The notes beneath the pieces are model-generated. The model did not search any database. It saw nothing but the letters and a program-made list of their open reading frames with translations, and was not told the origin of the DNA. Below, in pieces: positions 1 through 11,460 of a DNA stretch of 64,000 nucleotides. The translations under genes and the position numbers were made by a program. This DNA comes from Calliopum simillimum (taxonomy: Eukaryota; Arthropoda; Insecta; Diptera; Lauxaniidae): the NCBI GenBank assembly GCA_951812925.1, contig OX638368.1, forward strand, positions 25,793,187-25,857,186, read 5' to 3'. How positions within the stretch are numbered: position 1 is the first letter of the stretch; each line of letters opens with the position of its first letter.

Positions 1-531
1 TAAAAATCACAATCGTCGTGTTTCGCGCGAAATATGTAAAAATGATTTGACATAAAATGTAAAAAAAAAAACATTATAATCTTCTCATACAAGAGTAAAT
101 ATAACGTTAAGCAGCAGCACATAGATTTCATCTTCCACTTTTAATTTTTGAATTTCAATTTAAATACAAAAAAATTCAATTTCAATTCAAATCAAATTAC
201 AATTTCTCAACTGTGAGGAGGTGCATAAATCGTTGTTGGTTGGATAGCGACAGCGACATCATTAAGAACAAAAAATAAAATAAAAAATAAAAAACAAAGC
301 TCAAGACTCAATCAAGCCGTTTTTACTTTCTTATAAGTGGAAGAGAAAATATTCAAAGTATCTATTACAAAAAAATAAAGCAAAGCAATCCAAAAAAGAG
401 ATAAAAATAAACGCAGTTTGCAGAACTATAAAAAAATTTGGTTACCGACATTTAAACTATTGGCGGTGGTGAGAACGATAACTTTGGCTGGCAGTAAACA
501 GTAACGCACAATTATAGCAGCTGTATTGGAA
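1..531 (+). other. Probable gish 5' UTR / upstream region
   Basis: This stretch lies directly upstream of the first gish ATG and has no open reading frame of note. It is A-rich with short CAA/AAC-type runs, as is common in fly 5' UTRs, and passes without a visible intron into the first coding exon. I could not place a transcription start or TATA box, so the split between promoter and 5' UTR is unknown. Confidence 0.4.
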
Positions 532-575
532 ATGCAGCGAAGAGGCGAAACACGTGAAAATACGAGACAAGGAAG
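532..575 (+). CDS. gish: gish (casein kinase I gamma), coding exon 1
   Basis: This short exon runs from an ATG in good context (GGAA before ATG) to a GTAAGT donor at 576. It encodes 14 residues rich in Arg and Glu (MQRRGETRENTRQG) plus two bases of the next codon (AG). That phase fits the acceptor at 33144, where the T completes a serine codon and runs into the Ser-Gly linker of exon 2. Casein kinase I gamma proteins have a short, variable, basic N-terminal extension before the kinase domain, so the composition is as expected, but the sequence itself is not diagnostic. The call rests on phase agreement, the strong donor, and position upstream of the unambiguous exons. An alternative first exon elsewhere in the 32.6-kb intron cannot be excluded. 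Confidence 0.65.
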
Positions 576-734
576 GTAAGTTTTTGTCTAAAAGTTTAAC
601 TTATTATATATTCTTACAATATTGTATCGCTTAATTTCCACCCAAACAATGTCTTTGTTAATTAGAATTTTTACGGAAGTGGTGCGAAAAAAACTTTCGA
701 TTATGATACTTGTAGACTATACAAAAATAGACAT

Positions 735-1110
735 ATCCAGACTTGTTCCGTATACCGTGTGCTTTCAATTACTTTTCATTTCACAAGCTTTTTGATAAAA
801 CGGTGAGTCGAACGATGAAAGTATTGGTATCAGATTTGTATATAATTACAGGTTCTACAAATAATATTAATTTGTATTTGCGAAAAAGTAACCGTTTAGG
901 AAATATTCTATAATTTTTCGACTTCTTAGAGTTTTTCAAGAATATTTCTTAAGAAGGTACTTTTTCGTTAATGCAAATCAATACTCTTTGTAGAACCTGT
1001 AATTCTCCACAAAACAGATTCTATACTTTTTGTCGTTCGACTCACCGTTTTCATCAAAAAGCTTCCCTAATGAAAAGTAATTGAATCCACACGGATTTTG
1101 GAACTGGCCT
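735..1110. repeat. Foldback repeat
   Basis: Two imperfect inverted arms (about 740-905 and 950-1105) share AAGCTTTTTGAT, ACGGTGAGTCGAACGA and TTACAGGTTCTACAAA, with a short AT loop around 906-949. The motif ACGGTGAGTC near a phrase of the type 'ataactca' recurs at about 1873 and, diverged, at 5222-5245 and 13690-13870, so it belongs to a dispersed family. Confidence 0.6.
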
Positions 1111-1274
1111 AATCGTGCTCTTTCTGCCTTGACCCAAGCACTTCTAAAGCTTTTTGATAAAAAAAAGGAAATTTTTGAAAAAGTTATAATTTTTCTCACT
1201 TTTTAATGTTAATAGAGGGCGACAAAAAAAAATTTTTAAAGGGTAACTATCCTCATTAAACCTTACCTATTATC

Positions 1275-1590
1275 TTTTCCAATTAGATCCTTACTTTCCG
1301 AGTTATAACCCTTTTTATCTCCATACAAACAAAACAGCTATTTTTGCTCTTTTGAGCAAGGATTTTTGGAGAACTAGAGTCAATTCAGACAAACAAACCA
1401 TATCCTAAGTATTTAATTACCTCAGTGAATCTGGATTAACTCAAAAACTAAGAACACAAAAAAAAATGTTAGTATGGAGTTAAAATACTATTACTTCAAT
1501 GGTTGCTTACTCGGAAAGTAAGGATCTAATCGGAAAAGTTAAAAAGTGTGATAAGTTAAACAAGGATTTCAGGAGAACTAGAGTCAATTC
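1275..1590. repeat. Small inverted and direct repeat cluster
   Basis: The segment at 1275-1310 (TTTTCCAATTAGATCCTTAC...) is repeated inverted at 1511-1546. AGAACTAGAGTCAATTC occurs twice as a direct repeat at about 1371 and 1572. The inverted motif 'cttactttccgagttat' is also present in the foldback at 62.8-63.5 kb, so this is a diverged relative. Confidence 0.5.
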
Positions 1591-2205
1591 GGCGAATCTG
1601 ATATTATTTTCGTATTCAGTTGGTCATGATTACTCGAAATCGACTCCGAAACCCTATGCCGCAAAATCAGCGTTGCCTTGTGTGATAGTTTATTTTTATT
1701 AAAACTCTTCAGTAAAAGCTGAATATATTTTTAGGACATTAAAAAAAAGTCTGTTAGTCAATAATTAAATATAAACTTTTCTTATCTTTTATGAGAAAAA
1801 AATTTAACTACTGTGTTTCCTTTGGACTCTTATATACAATTGTGTTAATTTTAAAATTGCTATAACTCAAAAACGGTGAGTCTCACTATAAAAAGTCCGA
1901 GGGTCTCTTTATTTTTCTACAAATAATTTTAATTTATGTAAAAACAAATTTATCGTTTGGGAGTTATTTAATAAAAAGTTATTTTGTGATGTTTAGATAC
2001 AAAAGTATTATAATTATAAATTTATCTAGAAACTCCCTCTCGAGAATATATTTTTTTTCTCAAGAGGGAGCATTTGAATATTTTGAGAACGAAAATTCAA
2101 TTTCCAGTTATACTTTTTTTCTTCCAATTTTCGCAAAAAACTGCTATGCTGCCCTGGTATTTTCCATTTGATTTTGATAGCGTAGGGTAGTTTTTAATTT
2201 GTCAT

Positions 2206-2545
2206 GCACTTTTTATTCGCGCTTCGAATTCACTGTTAAAAAATTTGAGAAAAAATTCTTAAAATATTCCCTCCCAAAATTATTGCTGATAACCTAACTT
2301 TCCAGTGAATTTTGGTCTGGAAGACAAATTATTTTTGCGATTGCATGCTAGGGAGAAAAAATTGTTTATTCAAGATAAGGACCAATATGAATTGACAGAC
2401 ATTTTGTTAGAAATTAATGAAATTAGGATCTATTTTCATGAAAAGTTTACTTGATTGTGTAGAATTGATGGTGTTAAGTTGAAAAAATTATATCGGTCAA
2501 ATAACCGTTTATTATGACACGTAATGTGTATGACATTACTTTTGC
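2206..2545 (+). repeat. Dispersed repeat, copy 1
   Basis: The 2206-2360 part (TTTTTATTCGCGC..., ATTCCCTCCC..., AACTTTCCAGT...) recurs at 25393-25580. The 2390-2545 part (ATTTTGTTAGAAATTAAT..., AATAACCG.TTATTATG.CAC.TAATGTGTATG) recurs at 27360-27500. In the second locus the repeat is followed at once by a short LTR and a primer-binding site, so these may be parts of one old LTR-type or composite element. Confidence 0.5.
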
Positions 2546-3404
2546 CACTTAATAATTGAAAATTACAATTAAATAGCAACAATATTACAACTTATTTGTA
2601 AAGCCAGTTAAACTGTAGACATCACATAAAATACTGCAATTGTACTTGTTTTATTGTACGCAGTTGCACTAACATGGTAGCGACTCTTCACTGTTTCATT
2701 TTTTGTTTTGTTCTCTTTCACGACAACATGAAATATGTAGTTGCATATTCAATGCCAAAAAAATAACACATCACCACATCTATAAATATCCAAAAATTAT
2801 TTTTTTATTAAAACTACAACTACATTATTTAACACTTAAATTGAAGTGTGTATAAAATAAGAAAAAAAAAAACTTCCCCGTTTAGGTTGAAGGAACTTTT
2901 GCGATTATTTATGTACAGTAAAACCGCAAATGGTTTTTACAAACTTTAAACATAAAATTGTTTTTATAAAAATGAGGGATTTGCAAATATAACTGGTAAA
3001 TTGCAAGATTAAAATTCAATCGCGTTTTAGCCTTTTATAAAATAAAAAATAATTAAAGCGGTTTTGATCTTAAAATGATAAGCGAGACAAAATTTTGTGA
3101 CCCTTTTTTTACAATGTTGGAAATGGAGTTCGACTTTGTGCTCTATACCAATACAGTGTATAGTTGTAACTTTGTGCAAAGATCGAAAAACTAGTTATCG
3201 AGCATTTTTTGTGAAAATGAGTTATGTAGTCTATGATATTGTTTTCGGTGAGATCTACAAGCTGACAAAACTAGATTTGAGCTAGGGCTTGTAGTTCCTT
3301 AGATAAACTGGATATTATGATTTTTTCATATCAACTTAAAATTTAGATTTGCTCTTCTGAAAAATTATGAAAACATGCGATACCTAGTTTTGCCATCTTT
3401 GCAC

Positions 3405-4075
3405 AGAACTAGAGTTTGCCTTGTGGCCGAAATTCGACCGATTCGATTTGACTTTAAAGGGCGAGGCACTGCAAACTTTAAAACAAGAAAGTGCGATAAA
3501 ATTTCTTTTTTAAGGTTCAACTTATCGCCAGTCAGTTTTTTTTTAATATTTTCTTAAAGTGCATTGGACCTCCATACCGAATTTCATAAAATTCCATTCA
3601 TTATAATATCCATTTTTTAAATATCGATGTAGCGGAAGAGCCGTGAGATTGTTTTTTTCATATATGGACCTAAAAACATAAAGGTCATATCATCATTCCT
3701 TAGTGTTACACCTATCTCCATACCAAAATTCATGAAAATCGATGTAGCGGCTTAGCCATGAGAGCCTTTTCTGCATTTAGGGGCGTGGCACCGCCGACTT
3801 AAAAACATAATGGTTATGCTATCGTTCCTTGGTGCCAACCCTATCTCCATACCAAATTTCATAAAAATAGATGCAGTGGCTTAGGCGTGAGAACTTTTTT
3901 TTATTTAGGGGCGTCGCACTGCCCACCGAAAAAAAAATATAATCCTATGCACTGCTTGCTCCTCCTCACAACTTTTCCAAAAAAAAAAAAAAAGAACAAG
4001 CAAATCAGTTGAGATTTAGGTATAGAAACAGGAACGGAACCGATTTCGTTTGCCTATTTATATAAAGATATCCCA
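3405..4075 (+). repeat. Composite repeat with ~130-bp units, copy A
   Basis: The repeat begins with an AACTAGAGTTTGCCTTGTGG-type lead and then about three tandem units of ~130 bp carrying CCATACCAAATTTCATAAAA and GGGGCGTGGCAC-type motifs (phases near 3571, 3718 and 3848). It ends with a tail containing TTTCGTTTGCCTATTTATAT. The same order is found at 5973-6490. No coding capacity is visible. Confidence 0.6.
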
Positions 4076-5802
4076 ACAAACAAAAACGTTTGGAAAATAA
4101 CGTTCCGTTTGAAAATTAACTTGCAAAATGTTTTGAAATCGTTGGTTTTAAATTGTCTAATAATCGAAATTGATATAAACATTTGGAAAAAACTTACTTC
4201 AAATGTTCTTATGCAATATTTTTAAATTGTTTTTTAAAAATAACAATTTAATGAAGTTAAAAATGGATGTTAGAGATTTTTTCAGCACGTTATAATACAC
4301 CAAAATAGGTAATTAAACGTGGTAGTCTTAAATTTTTTTCCATTTTTGTGTTTGTTGATTTTTGGTATGTTTTCATTTACTCGAATAACTTTCAGTTTTT
4401 ATTCACTTAAAATTTTTAATTTGACAGTCTGAAGTTTTTCCACAAATTATTAACGAATGGACCTTTTGTTTTTATACCCCTCAATTATGCATAAAATCAA
4501 TACAAGTAATTCTAAAGACGAGAGCTTACTGTTTTTCAAATTGAAACCTTTAAGTATTTAATTTTGTTCTTGTTATTTTATTGATTGTTTGTGCAAGTCG
4601 TTCTTTGTTTTGCTTGTATACAAAAATTGAACAAAAAAAAAAGTTCATTGCCTTTATTTTGTGTCATTAATTTCATCTCAGAAATAGCGTAAACCAATCG
4701 CATCTCATCGTATATCAATTTAAAAGTTTTTCATTAATTTTTTTTATGTTTTTACATTCATTACATAAGATAAAATGAGCCTTACATGAATAAATATTCT
4801 CAAAAAATTTTTCGCAGACTGCAAGGCAGTCTCCCTTGCAGTCTAAGAAAAAACTCTCGAGAATTAGTACAGTCATTTTATAGACTTATCTGGAATGCTT
4901 TCCGAGTTTTTTGAAAATTAGTTATTATATAGATTTCGGTGTGCTCTTTCCGAATTTCAATTTCGCCACCTCGCGAGGCCTCGTATCGTGCCTAAAATCA
5001 GTTAATATCGCTAAGAAGTTAGTTCTTGAGAATAAAGTTGTTTCCCTACGGCTTAGAATATATCATAAGCTACAATGTGGCGAAAATAAATCTTGTAATG
5101 ATTTAAATTGCGATAACTCATGAAAAGCCTAAAATTTGGGAAAAAATAATTTTTGCAAAAATATCTTCATGCATTTAGTAGAACATACAATTCCCTATGA
5201 AGGTCCCTACGCACACATTTTTCGTTCGACTTACCGTTTATGGGATATCGCGATTTGAAAATCAATTTTTACAATTTAGCTTTCAAAAAGGCGGGATATT
5301 TTTCCAATATATCAGCCTTACAAATGTTACAAAAGTAAAATTGCCTTTAATTATGCAGATATAATACTGTAATATGTGGTTCGTATATAAGTTTGCATTC
5401 CACAAAAAAGTAGCTGCTTACATATTTACCAAAAAGCAAAATTAGTTCAATATTGCTGGTTTTGCAAAAGAAAAAAAGCGGAAATTGCAATTTGAGTAGT
5501 AAAAAAAAACAGGAATATTGATTCATATTATAGTCCAACGAATAAATACTTTGAGGCAGCATTCATTCTAATTAAATTAAACACGAAACTGGCCAATAAA
5601 TTTTTTTTTCTTCACATTATTGTTGTCGTTTCCTTGCTAAACGACTTATATACACAATGTATGCGTTTGTTATTTTGGGCACCTGTTTTTGTTACGCTTT
5701 CCTTTTATTTAAAAGAAAATGAAGAAAAAATAAACGTGTCAATACAAAATAAAAATTTAGTATAAATTTTACATCTACTTAATATTGGTATGTATGGACT
5801 AG

Positions 5803-5960
5803 TTAAAATAAAAACAGAAAAATTTGTATCTTCTCTACATAATCCCCATTCATTTTAATACATTTTTTGGCCACAGTCCAAAGCTTCTTGATTTCTGCAT
5901 TAATTGTATTAGTTATCGCCGCATTGCTACCTTCTCCATTTTCTTTTAAATTTTTGGAAA
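5803..5960 (-). pseudogene. Possible mariner transposase C-terminal fragment
   Basis: A minus-strand reading contains KKCIKMNGDYVEK, which resembles the C-terminus of mariner-family transposases (a Lys-Cys-Ile ... Gly-Asp-Tyr-x-Glu pattern). The upstream part of the frame does not match anything I know and no TIR is visible, so this is at best a short relic. Confidence 0.3.
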
Positions 5961-5972
5961 CACCAGAAATAA

Positions 5973-6490
5973 AGTAAACTAGAGTTTGCTTTGTTGTCGA
6001 AATTCGACCATTTCGATTTGACTTTAAAAAGACCATCCAACTATTAGCTTAAACAAACAAATTCTCATCAGTAACCATGTCTCTGCATTTTCTCTTTAGG
6101 GGCGTGGGAAAGCCAGCTTGAAAACGTAATGGTATATATTATGATTTCTTAGTGTTAACCTATCTTCATACCAAATTTCATAAAAATCGATGCAGCGGCT
6201 TAGCCGCGAGAGCGTTTTTTCCATTTAGGGGCGTGGCACTGCCCACTTAAAAATATAATGGTCATGTTATCATTTCTTAGTGCTAACCCTACTTCCATAC
6301 CAAATTTCATAAAAATCGATGCAGCTATTTAGCCGTGAGGGTGTTTTTTCTATTTGGGGGCGCGGCACCGCCCACTTAAAAAAAGTAAAGAAAATCCCAT
6401 GCACTGTTCCACAACCTTCGGAACAAAAAAATCAAGCGAATATGAAACGGATTTTACCGATTTTGTTTGCCTATTTATATTGACATCATC
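5973..6490 (+). repeat. Composite repeat with ~128-bp units, copy B
   Basis: Same architecture as 3405-4075: an AACTAGAGTTTGCTTTGTTG lead, two to three units (CATACCAAATTTCATAAAAA at about 6168 and 6298), and the tail ATTTTGTTTGCCTATTTATAT. The two copies are direct repeats ~2.6 kb apart and are clearly diverged from each other. Confidence 0.6.
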
Positions 6491-8847
6491 ACATTTGTTG
6501 GTAACTTTTTTTTGTCTTGCCTTATTAGAAGGAATCGCTCCTTCCATGGACTGTTGTTTGATTTCCGGTTAGTACTTATAAAACTAAGCATCATCACCTT
6601 TCTTTTTGTAGAAATAACCCTTAGCAAGCAAGGATATTTGCAAAAAACTGATTTTCTCGACCTTTAGCATCCGATGGCTCACGAAAGCACCACCTCTCAA
6701 GATTTGACTAACAAAAAATCATACATATCTAACATTCTTCCTTCGAACCCCAACAAAAAAAAATCAGCCTTGACAAAACTGACCGCAAAAATATCAATCG
6801 GCTGTATCTATAACTTTTACTCGTTGATGGCGATATGAAACAGACAGTGTCATGCAGCCGGCAACTTGGTATCGACTTTTAACAGGCAATATCACCGATT
6901 CGGCACATTTCAAAAGTTAAGAGACATTTGAATGACATTGTCCGACAGAGAATGCTAACTTCCTGACATTTTAATTATGATTCATCGATGAAAAAAATCA
7001 TTTCGAAAATCCTTAACCATTTTAAAAAAAGTTTAATTTGACTGTTGAACTATGGATAACTAACGTTTTTTTTTTCTGCGTGTAATATTACATATATGTA
7101 CAAACGTTACTAAAAATTTTATTAAATTTTTTTGTTTTATGGAAATAGTATAACTGAAGTTGTACACGCATCTCATGCTCATTCCTGTTTATTTATTTGT
7201 ATGTGTTGTCATGTTTTCGTTGGTAACACCAGCAGGGTATTCAAAATTCTGTGCAAAATCATGCAACTTTACATACCCTCATATATCTTTTAAAAACTAC
7301 TCGAGTGAAAAAAAAAAATCCTATATTAATGTACATAAAAAAAAGTTTATTAGTTTTCTTGATTAAATATGTACCTAACTATATTTTTTTTTGGCTAATC
7401 AACACCGCTTCACTAAATCGACAGGTTTTGTAATTGTCCTTGTTCCTTTCGTTGTTGTATTATTTTGTTGTATCGCGTATGAAATGTACCATTTGTCAAT
7501 TGGTCGGTCTGGTCCGTTAAGTGTTCTCGATAAAAAGGGATTGGTGATTCTTGCACTTTCATTATACAAATGTCTGCGTTTCATGATTTGTGGCGCTTAA
7601 TAAAGCGGAGTTCGTTCATCATCCTCACTGTGTCTGATTGTACCGCTTCTTACTTCTGTAGTACTTCGCACATACCTATTTGGTACGATTTTTGTCACTG
7701 TAAGAAACTCCTCTTGCATTTCTAGATGCATCTTTTACTTCGAAAGAACATTCAGAACAGACGACTCCTTTTCATGCTTAAAACTATGGAGGTATTTTCT
7801 GAGCCATTCATTTCCACTAACCAGCTGCGTTAGGTTACAGTGAACTTTTTCATTTTTGCGTGGTCTATCCATACTTTGATATTATGTCTATTAAATTTAA
7901 GGCAACGTGGTATATTAGTACATATAATTCATTACGCTTTGCCCTTTTTATACGCATCAAAAAATTTTACGATTGCAGATACGAATACATACATAAATTA
8001 TGTACATACGTCACTGATAGAAGTGAGGGTTTTTCTTACTTACGTTACAGTGCTTTATCAGTAACATTTGTTCAGATTGTATAGTTATAGTTATCTTAAT
8101 CGTTATTGGAAATTTTATTTTCAAAATAGTTCGAAATACTTTTACTATTTACATACATGTATGTTGCATTTTGGCAAAACTACTGCTTTTCAATAATGTG
8201 GTTCAATTTCATTGAAGTCCTACGTTAAGTCACCTACTTCAATTCATTTTTACTAACCCTAAGCTGTCACACTGATTTTTTTTGGTTGACAACACTTTAC
8301 CGCACAAATGGTGGCAAATTCAAATCTTGCGTGAATTATAAGACACCCTTATATTTCTGCAACTAAAAATCATAGTGAGATGACGAATGCACCAAAAGAC
8401 GTCTATTTAAATGTTATGGTTATTTAAAAACGAATGGCCATGAAAGTTAAAAATCGTGTGTGGATTGTCATATGAACGAACGTCCTCTATATAACCTCAA
8501 AAATCGTATTTTAAAATTTTAAGGTTAGAATACTTTTCTAAAAAAACCATACAAGAAAGAGACTGAAAGAAAGTATATTTGCAATAAAAAATTTTGTTGT
8601 ATAAAAATTTATTTTAATTTACGTTTCACTACCGTGACTGATATTTCGTGGAAGCTCTGAACTGAATTATTTGAAGGGGTCGTGGCAACTCCCATACAAT
8701 TAAAACTTTCAAAATGATATACTGAAGGCGTTGTTGGAGATAATGCAACAATATTTCCTATTATTGTGGAAGCTTTGATGGAAAACAAATTTCAGTTTTT
8801 CAAGAGAGCGTGGAGCATAATAGTAAAAACTTAAAACAAAAACATTA

Positions 8848-9506
8848 GGTCGCGATCAGAGTGCGCGCTTTGAGTAAAGCGTGGCGAAGATCAAGCTATG
8901 TATAGCGATTACAGTGGGCGCCTCGGACAAAGATATGCTTTGGGGAATGCAAATGTGAAATAAAAAAAAAATGTAACAAATACATAATTCGACAGAAAAC
9001 ACATTTCAAAATGCAAAACAAAGCATGCGCTGCGCTTTGAGCAAAGAGTGAAGCGGCGTTTCGAGCAAAGCGTGAAGCGGCGTTTCGAGCAAAGCGTGAA
9101 GCGGCGTTTCGAGCAAAACGTGAAGCGGCGCTTTGAGCTTGCATGTATTGCAATATGAAAACAAAACAACAAAGAAAGAAGTTGCAACGCTTTTCGGGAA
9201 GCGTCGCCACGCTTTATTTATCATTTTTATGTGTTCCTTTTTGTATTGACCTCTATTTTATATATTCTTTCATTTTTCTGTTCTAATTAGACAGAAATCA
9301 CACATAACAATGCAAAACAAAGCGTATGCAGCGTTTGCGGCGCTGCAAAACACTGCCAATGCGCCATAACGCTACAGTGCTAGCATCGCAACGCTTTCAC
9401 TAAGATCGCATTGCGCTTTTTTCATACAAATCGTTTCAAACTGTTTTAAAGCTAAAGCGTTACTTTCAGCGCAACTATGTTCAAAGCCCGCACTCTGATC
9501 GCGACC
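8848..9506. mobile_element. TTA-flanked TIR element (PIF/Harbinger-like MITE), copy 1
   Basis: The termini GGTCGCGATCAGAGTGCGCG and its inverse (CGCACTCTGATCGCGACC at the right end) form TIRs of about 25 bp. Both sides are flanked by TTA (8845-8847 and 9507-9509), the target preference of PIF/Harbinger elements; assignment to that superfamily is inference. The 659-bp interior has no transposase. It carries three to four direct copies of a 24-bp unit (GAAGCGGCGTTTCGAGCAAA core, 9050-9135), which produce spurious repetitive open frames on the minus strand. The element is markedly richer in GC than its surroundings. Confidence 0.7.
9050..9135. repeat. 24-bp minisatellite inside the TIR element
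   Basis: Three to four tandem units of GTGAAGCGGCGTTTCGAGCA type with single-base differences (AAAGC/AAAAC). The unit is purine-rich and contains GCG/CGC half-palindromes similar to the element's termini. Confidence 0.75.
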
Positions 9507-11129
9507 TTAGTTAAAGATTGGTTAAATGGTCAAAGCGATAAAATTGCAAACAAATATGTGCTAGAAAATAAAATCTACGCAATTTTGAACAAGAGAACTT
9601 CTTATGCAAACGTGTACTCCTAAACGATATAATGACAGAATTATTCGGATTTTAAGACTCACGCACTTACATCTAGGTACTTATTTAAGAAGCAAAAAAA
9701 GTTTTCTCAATTCCAGCTGTTACAAACAGTCCAATGACATCCTTGATATAAAAAGAAAGAAAAAAAAAAGCAAAACTTCCTTGTCTTTACTCAACAGGCA
9801 CTTGGATGGATGCACATTTCTATATGAACATTTGTTAAGGTGGCAACATATTGTTTTCTTCTCTTTTATTTTTTCGCCCATCTCTTTCTCTCTCCCTTAC
9901 TCGCTCTCTTTCTAACACAACTATAAAACACTCGATTGCAAACAATTCAATTTAAACAACTGGTTGGATTTTTTTTCAGTTTTCTTGCTTGTAAAGTTCA
10001 GTCTATTTTAGATCGTTTGCCGGAGAAGTTGACGGAATTTCGTCGTTCGCTACGCCAAGAAGTTTCTCCATATGATAACTTTTTGTGCATTTGCCGTGTG
10101 TTTGTGTTATTTAAATTTTATTTTGATGAATTTATAATAAAACAGAAAAAACAACAATAAAAATAGCAATATTTCAATATAAAAGAAAAGAAAAATGCAT
10201 TTAAAAAGTGATATTTCCATTATGAAAATAATTAAATATTGAAGAAAATTAAAAAATCAAAATAATCCACTCGAGTAATTATATTGAGCAAGTTCCTGTG
10301 GTTAGCTAAGTGTGTGTAAAAAATATCTATATTTATACATATGTATCTATATGCAATACATCATGGAAAACTATGTGTAATTGCATATTTTCCAACAAAA
10401 ATTTTAATTGAATTGTGTGTTATAAAAATAAAACCTTTGTGTTTTTTAACTCAATTTTATTTTAATGTTTCACTAATATTCAACATCACATAGATACGCA
10501 CGCTGATACACATATGCACATAGATGCGATACACTTGTGCATATGTGTTTGTTTTTAAATACAAACACAAATCTCTGACGTTCATTTACGCTAATTATTT
10601 CATTTAATTTTTTTTTTTTAAATTATTTTTTCAAAATTTGTATTCCATCTCTGCTTTTTAATTCTATGTGGTGTTTCTCTATCTCATGTTTTTTTTTTTT
10701 TTGTTTTCTTCACTCTCTCTCTCTCTGTTTTTCCACATAATTTGCTGTTTCTTGCCTTGAGTTTTTCTCAAATGTTGTCGTTGTTGCTCGTATTTTTCAA
10801 TGTCTTCCACCTGGAAAAAAAAAATATAGATTGCGAAATGATTTGGTTGTTAGTGTTTTCCCCTCTGCACTTTTAGTTTTACACACAAAATGTACGAAAA
10901 ATATCATTAATCATAGCATCTGCACATGTATGTATGTATAGATTAAACCCAGTAGAAAATCATCGGATTTGCTGGGTTGCGTAAAAAAGTTCTTTGTAGG
11001 GCACGACTTCGATTTCCTTGGCGTCTTAATTTGATCAGGTTTTCACATAAAACGACTCAAAATAAGTCGAAAAAATTAAATGAAATTTTCCGATATCTCG
11101 CTCCGTCTTCGAGATATCAAGTCAAAACA

Positions 11130-11460
11130 AAAACAAAATAACGCCCAAACAATATGAAACCCAAAAACTAAAAACGAAATAACGCCCAAATTATTTAAAT
11201 ACAAATAAATTTTGAGCTTTATTTATATGAAAATAATTTGGGCGTTACTTCGTTTTTGTTTTTGGGCGTTATTTCATATTTTTTGGGCGTTATTTCATTT
11301 TTTTGGCATTATGTATTTCGTTTTTTTTTAAAATGGTTATTGCTCAAATTGAAAATATTTTGGGCGTTATTTTGATTTTGTTTTTGAGCGTTATTTTGAT
11401 TTTGTTTTTGGGCGTTCTTTAATTCGGCGTCATTTCATTACGCCCAAAAAATACCCCCTT
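11130..11460. repeat. Array of GGGCGTTATTTC motifs in both orientations
   Basis: The motif GGGCGTTA/C or its complement ACGCCCAA occurs about nine times in ~330 bp. ACGCCCA is seen at about 11140, 11182 and 11450; GGGCGTT (or GAGCGTT) at about 11240, 11264, 11285, 11362, 11386 and 11410. It is separated by A- or T-rich spacers, so the segment can fold on itself. No open frame is present. Confidence 0.6.

Noticed and set aside
8896..9210. 104-codon minus-strand frame with repeated Ala-Ala-Ser-Arg-Phe-Ala-Arg-Asn units
   Set aside because: It is the translation of the 24-bp minisatellite inside a MITE; overlapping frames give similar repeats, so it is not a gene.
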